A stretch of 64,000 nt of DNA, taken from the NCBI GenBank assembly GCA_030278955.1, contig JAOANR010000005.1:35281105-35345104 (forward strand). Reading direction: 5' to 3'. The notes beneath the pieces are model-generated. The model worked only from the letters and a program-made list of their open reading frames with translations, searched no databases and was not told where the DNA came from. Origin of the DNA: Hygrophila difformis. Taxonomy: Eukaryota; Streptophyta; Magnoliopsida; Lamiales; Acanthaceae. Within the stretch, counting starts at the first letter, position 1. Each line of letters starts with the position of its first letter. Positions 44,019 through 55,645 of this stretch are shown piece by piece. Both the position numbers and the translations under genes were made by a program.

Positions 44019-45459
44019 GAAGATAGGATCTTTCTTGAGTTTAAACTTCAAAATCCATAAAAATTGAAAAATTTGAAAACCCTAAAATCCGAACAGAATC
44101 TGTTCTGACCCATTTCGGACTTAGTAATTTTGAATCCTGCAAATCTGGGTTGATATTTGAATTCCTCATGTTGAGTAGATGGATTTGCATATGTGGATCA
44201 TCAAAATCGGAGCTCATATGACAAAGTTATGATTAATTGAAGTTTTGGTGTTGTTCTTCATCAAACTCGAATTTTTCACCAACTTTGCTTTATGATTCTG
44301 AATTTTGGATGTTAATGGACTTAAATATGTGTTAATGATGCAATTTGAGATGTGTGTTTAAGTTATTAATTGGAAATTTGCATCAAAAATTCCAAATCAA
44401 GTGTTTGAGTGTTCATCATCTTCAATCCACCACCTTGCTTGTTCAAGTGTTCTTCACCACAATCATCCTTGTTCTTGAGCAAAATTTATTTGATCCAAAG
44501 TGCAAAATCTGAAATTTGTTGAAGGGGACAATCGGCATTATGGGGAAGAGCTAACCGCAAGCTTTTATTAATTTGTGTGATACTTGAGTACATTAGGGGG
44601 ACAAGATAAAATAGGGTGACATCATCAATCAACACCCATCCCCCTACCAAGTCAAGAGTTGCGGCTGTCTTGAAGCAAATTTGTGTCCCCAAACAAGCCA
44701 TTGTGGCTCTAGACAACCCGTGTCCCTAACCCGTGTCCCTAAGCCGTGTCCTCAACCTTTAGCGACACAATCGATCGTGACACGACACACCTTTCACGCC
44801 AAGCACCTTTTGAGCGACGGGATTTCTCTCCATTTGAGCAATATTTCTCAAAATTTTTCCTAAGTCGGATATACACAGTTGGCACTTGGTTCCTCTAATT
44901 TAATTAAATCACGAACGCAGAGTTGAAATTTCAATCGGGCAATGTTTCCGCTCTTAAAATTCCTCTCATAACAAGTGAAACCGAACTGTTGAAATTCCTC
45001 CGGAATAATTTTATCTGTTATATTGGAGAGTACCCTAGAAATATTTTATCCAGTACTGATATTGGGAAACCTGTGTGATCCATTCGGGAGTCGAGTGCTG
45101 TGAGATCTCTTTTCATATTTTCAACTCCACCCCCAAATTTTTACCCTTGTGAGGATTTTGGAATTTAACGTGTAAATTGCGATTAATCGCTATAACACTG
45201 AATCCTTACATTGTGATCACATATATTTTCAGTACATTAATATCTGTAATTATTTTCTCTTCATTTTATTTTATTTCAGTTGAGTCTTTTCTGTTGGTCT
45301 AGTAGTGTGGGCAACAGTCTTGTTTTCAGCCTCAATCTCAAACGTGGTTGAAATCTTCACGGAAGCATCGGACCAGAAGAGAGAAAATTTGAGAGCGCTT
45401 CGTGAGTGCTACTAACATCTTTATATATATATTTGTGTTGTGTAGAGTTTACCAATCAA
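44019..45459 (+). other. CRM-like element 5' untranslated region
   Basis: 1.4 kb without a long ORF. A short run of three GTGTCC(C/T) repeats occurs near 44720-44755. The gag ATG follows at 45460. Confidence 0.6.
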
Positions 45460-48400
45460 ATGGCAGGAGCATCTGGATCATCCAACTCTGAGATTATCAA
45501 TTTCCTTCAGTCTTTAAATCAGAAAATGGAACGAATTGATAAAAAGATTGAAGATATTAATACCAAAGTGGATAGTCAGATTGAGGGTCTGCATACTGAA
45601 CTGGAGGATAGACTCCGAATTCAAGGTAATGCTGTGGAGCAACACATAAACCGAGTGGTACAGAGACATCAGTTAGGGGACATTGGGATCCCGAACCCGA
45701 ACGCTCCACACAACACCCCAGACTCAGAGCAAAGTGAAATTAATCCTGATGATGATATGGCCGAAGCAGAACAGGAGCTTGAGGAACAGTACAATATGCA
45801 AAGGGAACCCCGAGCAAATGCCGGACGTAATGCTCATCCACCCCCACCTGCAGCAGCACCTCGAGTACCCAGGGCACCAAGAGGCCGAAGATATCAGAAT
45901 AATCAGGATGAGGAGCAAGAACTCAAAGGAATTAAGTTTGATCTTCCAGTGTTCAAGGGAACACCTGACCCTGCAGAATTTATTGAATGAAAGGATTCAA
46001 TTGAGTTGATTTTTGACTGCCATAATTATTCTGAGAAAAAGAAGGTACAGATAGCAGTAACACAGTTCAAGGATTATGCCCTAGCTTGGTGGCAGAAGAC
46101 TGCAAAAGAAATCAGAGAGCGCGGTTTTCGACCAACCGAGACTTGGGAGGATCTGATCCGTTTGATGCAGCAGAGATTTGTACCCTCATATTACAGGAGA
46201 AGCTTGTACCACAAGATGACTACTCTAACTCAAGGAAGCAAGACAGTGAACGAGTATTATCAGGAAATGGAAAAACTGATGACTCGTTGTGGAGTTAGAG
46301 AAGACGAAGAAATTACAAATGCCAGATTCATGGAAGGGCTGAGAAAAGATATCCGAGATGAAGTGGATCTTCGAGGCTACGAGCATACTGAGGACTTAGT
46401 ACACCTTGCAGCCAAGATCGAAGCACAACATCGGAGGGCCCCACGGATCACATTTGGGAGCAGTTCATCCGGACCAAGCAAACCTTGGCCAAGTAAGGAC
46501 TGGACAGGTAAGTCGTGGCCCCGCATTGAGGATAAGCCCAAGCCGACCCAACCGAAGGGATTCGAACTGGCAAAGGAATTTAAAGCTTACAAGCCGCCTG
46601 TACAGAATACCCAACCGGCGCGGCCGAAAAGAGACATCAAAGATGTCATGTGCTTTAAGTGTCAGAGAAAAGGACATTATGCAAATGAATGCCCTTTCAC
46701 AAAAAGAGTTGCAGTGTTGGAAAGCGATCACTTAAAAATCATCGAGTCTGATGAGGAAGGATCAGTTGAGGAAGAGCAAGAAGAAATTGCTCCAATCAAA
46801 ATTGAAGAAGTCAGTGGTGACCACGAAGTAGTAGAGGAAACAGAGGAAAGAGTTTTAACTACTTTCGTGGCAATGCGAGCCTTAAATGCTGAGAAAGTTG
46901 AACAACCACCACCTGACGAACAACGAGAAAATTTATTTCATTGTCATTGTGATTTAAATGGCAATTTGGCTTCCGTTATTGTTGACAATGGTAGCTGCAC
47001 TAATGTCGTTAGTACATATATTATTCGCAGGTTAGGGCTACCTACCGAAGATCATCCGAAGCCGTACCAACTTCACTGGATGAATGACAATGGAACTCTG
47101 AAAGTGAGCCAACGTGCCAAAGTGCCAATCAAGATCGGCTCATACTCTGAAAACATTTGGTGTGATGTCGTACCAATGAAGGCCTGTCACATTTTGTTGG
47201 GAAGGCCTTGGTTATATGATAATGACGTCACATATCGTGGCAAAGACAATTCTTTAAGTTTTAAGTTTTGTAATAAATTGTACACTGTTAAACCTCTCCC
47301 GATCAAAACTGTAAAAATTGATCAAGAAAGATTACGGGAGAACATGCGCAAAGAAGAAGCCGAACACAAGGCAAAGCAAAAGGGAAAAGCAAAAATTTCT
47401 AGATTGGAAATTTCAGACAAAAGCTCAGAACCATGCCTTTTGCTGGCAAAAGCTGAATTTGATCAAGCAATGCAGCATGACAATCCAACAGGTTACTGTT
47501 TCTTAGCCTATAATAAACCTGTTGAATTTGTTTATAGAACTTGCACTGCTGCACCTGAATTTCCTGATGAATTTGCCAGGATGCTGGAGAGGAATAAAGA
47601 TGTATTTCGAGAAGAAGTACCGGCTGGATTACCACCTCTTCGTGGTATTGAACACCAGATTGATTTTGTACCGGGAGCTTCTATTCCAAACCGGCCAGCA
47701 TATAGAATGACGCCTGAGGAGACTAAGGAAATTCAGTCTCAAGTTCAAAAACTGCTTGATAAAGGATGGGTGCGCGAAAGTTTATCTCCTTGCGCGGTAC
47801 CAGTACTGTTGGTTCCAAAGAAGGACGGTTCATGGCGCATGTGCGTCGACTGCCGAGCCATTAATGCTATCACTGTGAAGTACCGGCACCCCATCCCACG
47901 CCTTGATGATATGCTTGACGAGCTTGGGCATGCGAACATCTTCTCGAAGATTGATCTTCGAAGCGGTTACCATCAAATCCTAATGAAACCCGGAGATGAA
48001 TGGAAAACGGCTTTCAAGACCAAATTCGGACTCTACAAATGGCTGGTTATGCCATTTGGTCTCACCAATGCACCGTCAACATTTATGCGTCTCATGAATG
48101 AGACATTGCGCAGTTTAATTAATAAATTTGTTGTAGTATATTTTGATGATATTTTAATCTACAGTACGAACGAACCTGATCATGTATCTCATGTTCAACA
48201 GGTGATCAATAGGTTGCGGGAAGTGAAGCTGTATGCTAATCTGGAAAAATGTACGTTCCACGCAACAGAGTTGAATTTTCTGGGTTTTATTGTTGGACAG
48301 GGAGGACTGAAAGTAGATGAGCAGAAAGTGAAAGCCATTTCTGATTGGCCACCATTGAAATCAGTTCATGAGGTTCGTCAGTTCTTAGGACTCTGCGGAT

Positions 48401-48666
48401 TTTTCCGATGTTTTGTTCCGCAGTTCAGTGTCATTGCCGCGCCCCTCACGACGCTACTTAAAAAGGATCTGCCTTTTAAGTGGGGGCCAACGGAACAGAA
48501 GGCGTTTGCTGACTTAAAAGAGAAGTTGACACATGCTCCGGTGTTAGCCTTGCCAAATTTCGACCTCCCGTTTGAAATTGAATGCGACGCATCTGGGACG
48601 GGAATGGGAGCAGTGTTAATTCAAGAAGGTCGTACCACAGTGAAAAATTTTCTGGAGCTGCAATGA
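45460..48666 (+). pseudogene. gag-pol: CRM-like gag, protease and RT
   Basis: I start at ATG 45460 (MAGASGSSNSE). A coiled-coil-like stretch (LNQKMERIDKKIEDINTK) and the gag core follow; a TGA at 45988-45990 interrupts the gag frame, which continues at once in the same frame. Next come a CCHC knuckle (CFKCQRKGHYANEC, near 46650-46690), protease (VDNGSCTNVVS near 46980; ILLGRPWL), and RT (VPKKDGSWRMCVDCRAIN, MPFGLTNAPSTFM, catalytic YFDDILIYS near 48140). The frame runs out at 48666 because a small deletion near 48630 moves the reading to the next ORF. Confidence 0.92.
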
Positions 48667-50420
48667 ATTATTCCACTTATGATAAGGAACTGTTTGCTGT
48701 GGTAAGAGCATTGAGAGTTTGGCAGCACTATCTTCGAGGTCGAGAGTTCGTCATCAACACGGACCATGAAACCCTGAAGCACATCCGTGGACAAGGACAG
48801 TTGAGTAAGCGACATGCGCGATGGAGTCAGTTCATCGAAGGATTTCCCTATGTCATCCGATACAAAAAGGGAAAGGACAACGTGATCGCAGATGCCTTGT
48901 CACGACGAGCAACACTGGCTGCCATGGCGACAACACACTTGCTGGGATTTGAGCATATTAAAACTTTGTATGCTACTGATCCAGATTTCGAGGAAGTGTA
49001 CCGACAGACTGAAGTACACTCATTTAAAGAGTTCTCCAGACTGGATGGTTTTCTCTACCGGGAGAATCAGCTGTGTATTCCAAGAGGTTCTATCAGGGAG
49101 TTGCTTATTCAGAAAGCTCACAATGGACAACTGATGGGACATTTCGGAAAGAACGCCACAGCTGAAATATTAGCCGAAAAATTCTATTGGCCCGGACTGA
49201 GGAAACAAGTCGAAGAATTCATCTCTAAGTGCATCGTCTGTTTGAAGGCGAAATCTACGGTCAAGCCGCATGGGCTTTATCAGGCATTACCTGTTCCAGC
49301 TGGACCGTGGTTGGATATTTCTATGGACTTCGTGTTAGGTCTACCTCGAACCGCACGTGGGAAAGATTCAATCTTTGTAGTGGTAGACAGATTTTCAAAG
49401 ATGGCACATTTTCTACCATGCACGAAGACCAGCGATGCACTTCATATCGCAAAACTATTTTTCAAGGAGATTGTAAGATTGCACGGGATTCCGAAGTCCA
49501 TTGTTTTTGATAGAGATGTGAAATTCATCAGTTACTTCTGGAAATCCCTCTGGAGCGAAATTGGGACGAAGCTGCTGTTTTCTACTGCATTCCACCCGCA
49601 GACTGATGGCCAAACGGAAGCTGTCAACAGGGTACTTGGTAATTTGCTTCGTATCATTACTTCCTCCAACTCCAAGAGTTGGGATGAATGTTTGCCGTAT
49701 ATCGAATTTGCATACAACAGGCACATTCATAGTGCAACTCATATATCTCCATTTGAATGCATTTATGGTTTTAATCCCCTTTCCCCGATTGACCTTCTGC
49801 CATTGCCTAGCAATGAGCATTTAAATGTTAATGGCAGAAACAGGGCTCAAGCCATCAAGGAGATGCACAAAAACGTCAAGGAGAGCCTACAGAAATCGGC
49901 CAAAACTTATGCCAGATATCATGATAGGGGAAGAAAAAGACTGGTACTGAAACCAGGCGATTGGGTGTGGCTTCATCTCAGAAAGGAACGATTCCCAGCC
50001 AAGAGGCGCATCAAACTATCTCCACGGGGAGATGGACCATTTAAAATTCTTGAAAGGATTAATGATAACGCGTATAAACTAGAATTACCAGAAGAGTATG
50101 GAAATATTAATCCGTCTTTTAATGTTGCAGATCTTGTGCTGTTTGAACGAGACGAACAGGATGAGTACAATGCTTGTCGGTTGATCGCTCAACCTCCTCA
50201 AGGGGGAGGGAATGGCGTGGAAGCCAGGATAACTGCTACAGTAATTACTTTTCCGGAAGGACCCTGTTCGAGAAAGCAGACGAAGAAGTTCACATCTCGT
50301 GTGGCAGAATATCTGAAGGATAATTTTGACAAAGAGCTGTCCAAGTTTGACGAGATCCGATCCGAAGCAACTTTGCTCCTACAGCTTGAGCAGGCAGATG
50401 TCCGGGAGCCGGAACCATGA
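48582..50420 (+). pseudogene. pol: CRM-like RNase H, integrase and C-terminal tail
   Basis: The real sequence begins near 48640 (SEKFSGAAMNYSTYDKEL). RNase H runs to about 48900, then the integrase zinc finger (HNGQLMGHFG...CIVCLKAK), the DDE core (DISMDFVLG, FDRDVKF, TDGQTEAVNR) and the GPY/F module (GDGPFKILERINDNAY). The frame crosses the polypurine tract and runs 69 codons into the 3' LTR (GPCSRKQTKKF, then a charged, Leu-rich end) to the stop at 50418-50420. The piece is open throughout. The break from RT is the deletion near 48630. Confidence 0.92.
50199..50212 (+). promoter_or_regulatory. CRM-like polypurine tract
   Basis: AAGGGGGAGGGAA immediately before the 3' LTR, read within the pol frame as a Gly-rich stretch. 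Confidence 0.85.
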
Positions 50421-51259
50421 CCCGGAAGATCGATCGGATGAAGAATATTATTTTGATATTATTTTTGTAATAGTATAGTATTAATATGCCTTAATATGTA
50501 AAAGGCATGAAAACGATAGAAAACACTAGTTTTGGAACTCCGGGTCGCTATGCACTGGATAGAGACCAGCCTTTGGCGACCCCGGGTCGCTATCCACTGG
50601 ATAGCGACCAACGCTTGGCGACCAGCCCTTGGCGACCAGCCTTTGGCGACCCCGGGTCGCTATCCAATGGATAGCGACCCGCGCTTGGCGACCCAGCCCT
50701 GCTTGGCGACCAGCCCTTGGCGACCAACCTTTGGCGACCCCGGGTTGCTATCCAATGGATACCGACCAGCGCTTGGCGACCCAGCCCTGCTTGGCGACCA
50801 GCCTTTGGCGACCCCGGGTCGCTATCCACTGGATAGCGACCAAGCACTGGTTGGCGACCAAGCCTCACTTTTTGCTCTCTTTTTCATTTTTCTTCACTTG
50901 TATGTGTACGTAGGGGCTTTGGCACTATAAATATGCCTCTCCCTTCACTTGTAACATTTTCATCTTTTGTTGAATGAAGTAAGACTTAGCATTTTTGCAA
51001 GCAACTCCAAAAGATCACCAATTCCTCCACATGAACCACCGTTCATTTGGACAATCCCATTCAACTTGGTGTTTCAGCTTACCATGTTGAATTATCAACC
51101 AACAATTGAATTAATGAGGTTGTGAGGACAAGACATAGGGGCTTGTTTGCCTTCCGTTGTTGATTGCTTGAGTTGGTAGCTTCCTTATCTTCTTCTTCTT
51201 CACCTCCGTGCTTCTTCTTATTTTTCTTGTTTCAAGAATGTATCCTATGATCCTTGGCA
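50213..51259 (+). repeat. CRM-like 3' LTR (1047 bp)
   Basis: Same ends as the 5' LTR but 138 bp longer, nearly all from extra hairpin-minisatellite units (about 50540-50870). Outside the repeat I count about 16 substitutions. It encodes the end of pol up to 50420. TATA box at about 50926-50933. Confidence 0.95.
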
Positions 51260-51264
51260 GCCAC

Positions 51265-52210
51265 GGTAACATCCTGGAATGATTCCTCAATTTCTCCAAT
51301 TTCTGCTAATAAACATTGTATCCTATTCTCCAGTGCCCCAGCAATATACCCATCCCAATCCCGAATACTCCATTTCACCCTCTTCAGCCTCACACAACGA
51401 ATTTCCATTACAGTTCCCCCCTGACTCCCACGCTCCCTTCACTAGCTCCCCAAATCCCTTCTCAGCCATCCTGTAATTGAAGAATCTAAATGGCTTCGGT
51501 CCCCAGGATGTCTCTCCAATTTCAATCCCCACAGGATAATGGTCAGATAAAATTTAAGGGAACCTGCGCTGAACCACCCCCCTTTGACACAACCACCCAG
51601 CCGAGAGAAGGACTCGATCTAATCTTCTTCCAGCTCTACCGCCCCTCCCAAACCATGTGAAATTACCACCTACCATAGGAAGATCCACCACCCCCATTCT
51701 GTCGATGAACCCCCTAAACTCTCTAATTGAACCTACGTCAATACTAACCCCAAATCTCTCCCCCTCCCTCGTAACAGCATTAAAATCCCCTACCACACAC
51801 CGAAGCTCCCCATTACTATTATTACACTTATGACACAGATCATCCCAGAACTCGGCCCTAGACCTCCTCTCATTGGGTGCATGGACGCACACTATATTAA
51901 TAACCCCAACCACACCCCTAATCTCCCCCTTAATCCATATGAAGTGATGCCCCCTATCCATTACAGAGAATCTCCCACCCTCACCATCCCAAACCACAAG
52001 TAACCCCCCTGCGTTATCGATTGCCGGTTGTGTGCGAAATTCCCCTCCTCTTGATCCCCAAATGCGATGAATCAGTCCCTCTCGGATATCAGTCATCTTT
52101 GTTTCCTGGCAACAAAGAATTGTTGGTCTTTCCTTCTTGCAAAACCTCGTTAAGGCGCGACGTCTAATCCCGCCGTTTAAACCCCTCAAGTTACAAAATA
52201 TAATCTTCAT
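51265..52210 (-). pseudogene. LINE ORF2, endonuclease part
   Basis: From ATG 52210: MKIIFCNLRGLNG, CCQETKMTD (catalytic Glu), VVGDFNAV (catalytic Asp/Asn) and FTWFGRGG...RRLDRVL, as in APE-type LINE endonucleases. A stop at 51554-51556 falls just before the LSDHYPV box (near 51540). The frame continues to the gypsy insertion at 51264 and resumes at 43079. Confidence 0.9.
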
Positions 52211-52245
52211 ATAAACTGCCTAACTCACAGTCCGATCGCCCCCCC

Positions 52246-54550
52246 TTACTGCACCTCTTTCACCATATCCTCTCTAATTCTATCTACAATATCCCCCTGC
52301 CTCAACATCCACCCGAGACCCAATTTCTCTGCTAAACCAAAGATCTCCTCTGCCTCCGATAAATCCAACAATTTCACTCCCCCCCTAAGGCGCAGCGTTG
52401 TAAATTGTAGCCTCCCGAACCCATCATCAGACGGCCCTTTGTCACCCCTGCATCTCGGTTTGCCTCTAACCAGAATATCTTTGCTCTTCTTGCTAAAAAT
52501 TCGAGGTTGTCTCACCTTCCCCCTATGTTCTGCCAACACCTTAGCAAGCGCCTTTTCCGCCACCAACAACTCCTGACAATCACTAATCCCTACCTCCACC
52601 CCCTTCTCGGAACCTGCTGGCATAACCCTCACCGACCTAAATCCCTCCGCCCCTACACGTTCAGATTCAGACACTGGCTCCCTCACCTCCACTCTACTAC
52701 CCCCCTCCAGCCCCTCACCTCTCAAATTGCCAATACCCTGCCCCATTACTTCAAAACAATTCTCCCGACCTGACTCCTCACACCCATCCCTAGATAAGTC
52801 TGACTCCCAAACCCCACCTTTCGCCACTCTTGGGTTCGTCCGTAGACCCGGAGATATTTCATTTGGCGAGGCATTGCTAGTCTCCCCCAAGGCCCATGGT
52901 GGAGTATCCCCATCCAGCCCATCTCTTCCATAATCCACCTTATCCCGGCCCAATTCTTCAACATCCCCGTTCCCACCTTCAAAGCCTACCCTAATAAGTC
53001 CATCAGCCTGCGGCCCGCTACTCCTAGAGCCCAACCCCCAAACCTGCTTTTCCATTTCCCCATTACACTGATCATTTTCTCCTTGGAACTCACTAGCCGC
53101 CTCCTCATCATTGATTTCTACCCCCTTTACAGTTGTACCATTACTCGTCCTCCCTCCATGCACGTCTCCATGCACTCTTTCCGCTTCCCTAGGCTTCATG
53201 CTCCGGGACCGTACAACCAACATCTCTTCCGGTGATTTGTCCGACACTTCCGGCACCGCCCCCTCGATCTGAATTTTATTTTGTTCCTCCGTCGGACTAA
53301 CAGACACTTCCTTCCCGGTCATCTCCTTCTCCCGATTAGAAATCTGATTAACCCAACACCCGTCCGACTCCACCACCACTTCACAAAAGTTTGCCACTAT
53401 CCGAATGCTAGTCGATATAGATCCTACCCGTATCACTTTCTTCGATGGGACAAACATCTCCTTATCAAGTTTCACTAACATCCGAGCTCGATCCAATCTT
53501 TTCTTCCCCAGAGTTTCTGGATCAATAAAGTAAACTTGACCCCATCCGTTCACAATTTTACGCAGATTAGCTTTGCTCCATGCATTGAATGGCAGTCCAA
53601 AAACATAGATCCACACCAGTGGTTTTTTAATGACTGTACCCTCATCCCACACTCGCTTCCAAACAATCCACTGATTGTCCCGACAGTCCGAGATGAACAT
53701 GTTTCTCGCCTCAGTGTTCATGAACACTACTAGCCCTAACAATCCACCACCGTATTTTATTTCCATGCAATCAGAGTGTACACTGTAAAGCCAGTCTTGG
53801 AAACCCACCAAACTGTCAAGATTCTTAATGGCCACCACCGCTGATTTGCTTAGCCACTCCATTTCCTTATGAGCTTCCTCTAAAACCAACGTGTGGGCAT
53901 CTCTCGCCCACCCCCCCAGTGGAATAGCCGCTTCGTCTTCCCTTAATGACTTCGGCGAACGATCGTTCATCTCTCCATGCACGTTTCCCAGCAGGGATCA
54001 TACTTTAAACCCGCCCACCATTAGGACCGCCAGCTATTTCCTTTGCTAATGAGCGCTGCCGCCCAGCCTCACCGTATTTGTCACTCCCCTTCTTGCTCGG
54101 GACTGCCCAATTTACTTTCAAATATTTCCCCATCCATTTATAGCCGTTCAGTTCCTTGATAACCCTCTTCGCTTCTTCTGTGCTTTTGAATCTAAAGGAA
54201 CCGAATTTGGAGCCCTCCATCGGTCAGTTCCTCGCCGGGACAAAACAATCCCTCACCTTCACCACCTTGTCAATAATATTATAAATGTCCTTTATCTCGG
54301 CTCTAGCTGGTATGTTGCCAACAAATACGCTCACCAGATTATGAAGGCTTTGGTAGACATTGCCTCCATGACCGTTCTTTCCCACAGCCTTCTCCCCATC
54401 CTGAAACTTCCCCCGCTCACCCTCTTTCTCCTTCCCCAGATACCCTCCGCTCATACACCTATCCGCCGGACAGCCACCGAACTCCCTAGATTCTACGCCT
54501 GAATACCCACCGGCGGCGGCACCAACTCCTACGCTAGAGAGCATCCTCAC
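52246..54550 (-). pseudogene. LINE ORF1, RRM and nucleic-acid-binding protein
   Basis: It begins at ATG 54550, about 18 bases inside the element. An RRM follows: VSVFVGNIPARAEIKD (RNP2-like) and KFGSFRFKSTEEAKRVIKEL (RNP1-like). Then come a DUF4283-like region with KPLVWIYVFGLPFNAW near 53620 and a long Glu/Gly/Ser-rich tail to 52246. A stop lies at 54224-54226 in the same frame, and a frameshift near 54000 joins the RRM part to the rest. ORF1 proteins of this type bind LINE RNA. I see no complete CCHC knuckle. Confidence 0.85.
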
Positions 54551-54582
54551 TTTTTTATCTAATTGAAATTTAAGTGGCGCAA

Positions 54583-55189
54583 AATTATCTACATATCTTG
54601 AAAGAAAACTATTTTAAATTAAAAGTAATTTAAAAATAAATATATAAAAAATCAAAATTTAAAATTGTTGACTAGATGATGATCAAATTACTGAAATAAA
54701 ATGGTTCAAAAATTAAAATACACAAACAGAAGTCTTAAGTTCGGTAACAAACTTTCGTAACATTATCAAAAATATACAAATACTACTCTCTGCTTCTTTC
54801 ACCTAAAAAAAATAAATACAAATACTCCATAATTTATCGAATTATATCCCGAAATGTGCATTATATATCTATAATAGGTTTAGTTCAGTTTGGTTAACCA
54901 AAAAAGATAAGTATTGAAAACCGTAGTTGAATCAAAAAAGATAAGTATTGAAAACCATAGTTGAATCGAATTGGAAATATTAAGACCGAGTAATATAATA
55001 ATAATATTCGATTGTTAATTGGAGTAAAAACTAAAGTATTTGCATTTGTAATTGAACCGATAGTTAACCGAAAACTCGGTTTGATTTCAATTCGATTTAG
55101 TGATTCATGAACCAATTCGAATATTTTGCCGCGGAAGCCGTTGCACATTGATGCCGCTAGAACTGCAATCTGTCTAATTTTTATTTGTA
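54583..55189. other. intergenic DNA
   Basis: AT-rich. A direct repeat of about 34 bp (AAAAAAGATAAGTATTGAAAACC...) occurs twice near 54899-54970. An open minus-strand frame at 54894-55319 crosses it and the Helitron end and is not credible. Confidence 0.4.
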
Positions 55190-55218
55190 CTAGGATTTTT
55201 TGCCCGCTACGCACGTGC
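55190..55218 (-). mobile_element. Helitron-type 3' end, eroded hairpin
   Basis: CTAG at 55190-55193 preceded by A, then GCCCGCTACGCACGTGC about ten bases inside. The hairpin is imperfect. The 5' end is not found; the element would extend to the right. Confidence 0.45.
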
Positions 55219-55382
55219 AGTTCGTTTATATGGATAAAATCAAGAATTTTTGTGGCATTATTATAGTTAAAAATGTTTAGGTACACAAACACTTGTAGTG
55301 GGTGGGGTTCACCGAACAATTGGGAAGGATGGTAGGCATATTAAAATGTGGACTATAATTCACAATACCCTCTTGTAAATTA

Positions 55383-55643
55383 CTTCCTCCGTTCTCTTTT
55401 AAGTGATCCATTTGTATAGTATCAACTATTCATTAAGTCATTTTAATCAAAAGTTTAACATTGTTATGTAAGAGAAAATATAGTCAAGTGAGATGTTGTT
55501 AGATTTATCTAATCACGTAGGTTTATAATATTAATTTTTTTTACAATTTTCACTTATATACAATTTGAGTTATTAATATTTAAAAATATGGCTTGGACTG
55601 CATGAAACACAGAAGGAGTGCATTTAAAAGAGAACAGAGGAAG
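55383..55643. mobile_element. Stowaway-type MITE, copy F
   Basis: CTTCCTCCGTTCTCTTTTAA at the left and AAGAGAACAGAGGAAG at the right, 261 bp, TA flanks (55381-55382, 55644-55645). It shares the interior GTCAAGTGAGATGTTGTTAG. Confidence 0.88.
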
Positions 55644-55645
55644 TA

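Larger units (their letters stand above)
43085..51259 (+). mobile_element. CRM-like Ty3/gypsy chromovirus, 8.2 kb
   Basis: LTRs at 43085-43993 and 50213-51259, with the TSD GCCAC at 43080-43084 and 51260-51264. The element sits inside the LINE. It has an initiator-methionine primer-binding site, a single gag-pol frame, a polypurine tract, and a pol frame that runs into the 3' LTR. A terminal GPCSRKQTKKF motif resembles the GPMTRSxxKK C-terminus of CRM and related chromoviruses. A nonsense change in gag and a small deletion in pol disable this copy. The LTRs differ by about 2% outside the repeat. Confidence 0.93.
39727..54568 (-). mobile_element. near full-length plant L1 LINE, split by a gypsy element
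   Basis: A T-rich tail at the left (39727-39760), ORF1 and ORF2 on the minus strand, and a 14-bp direct repeat TTTAAGTGGC(A/G)CAA at 39713-39726 and 54569-54582. Without the 8.2-kb insertion the LINE is about 6.7 kb, full size for plant L1. Domain order from the right is RRM, ORF1 with a DUF4283-like region, endonuclease, RT, zf-RVT, RNase H. Several stops and frameshifts make it inactive. Confidence 0.93.

Noticed and set aside
51279..54200. Plus-strand ORFs within the LINE
   Set aside because: They are shadows of the LINE ORF1 and endonuclease on the other strand, Pro/Ser/His-rich because of strand composition.
54894..55319. 141-codon minus-strand ORF
   Set aside because: It crosses a 34-bp direct repeat and a Helitron end, is AT-rich and Ile/Phe-rich, and has no domain.
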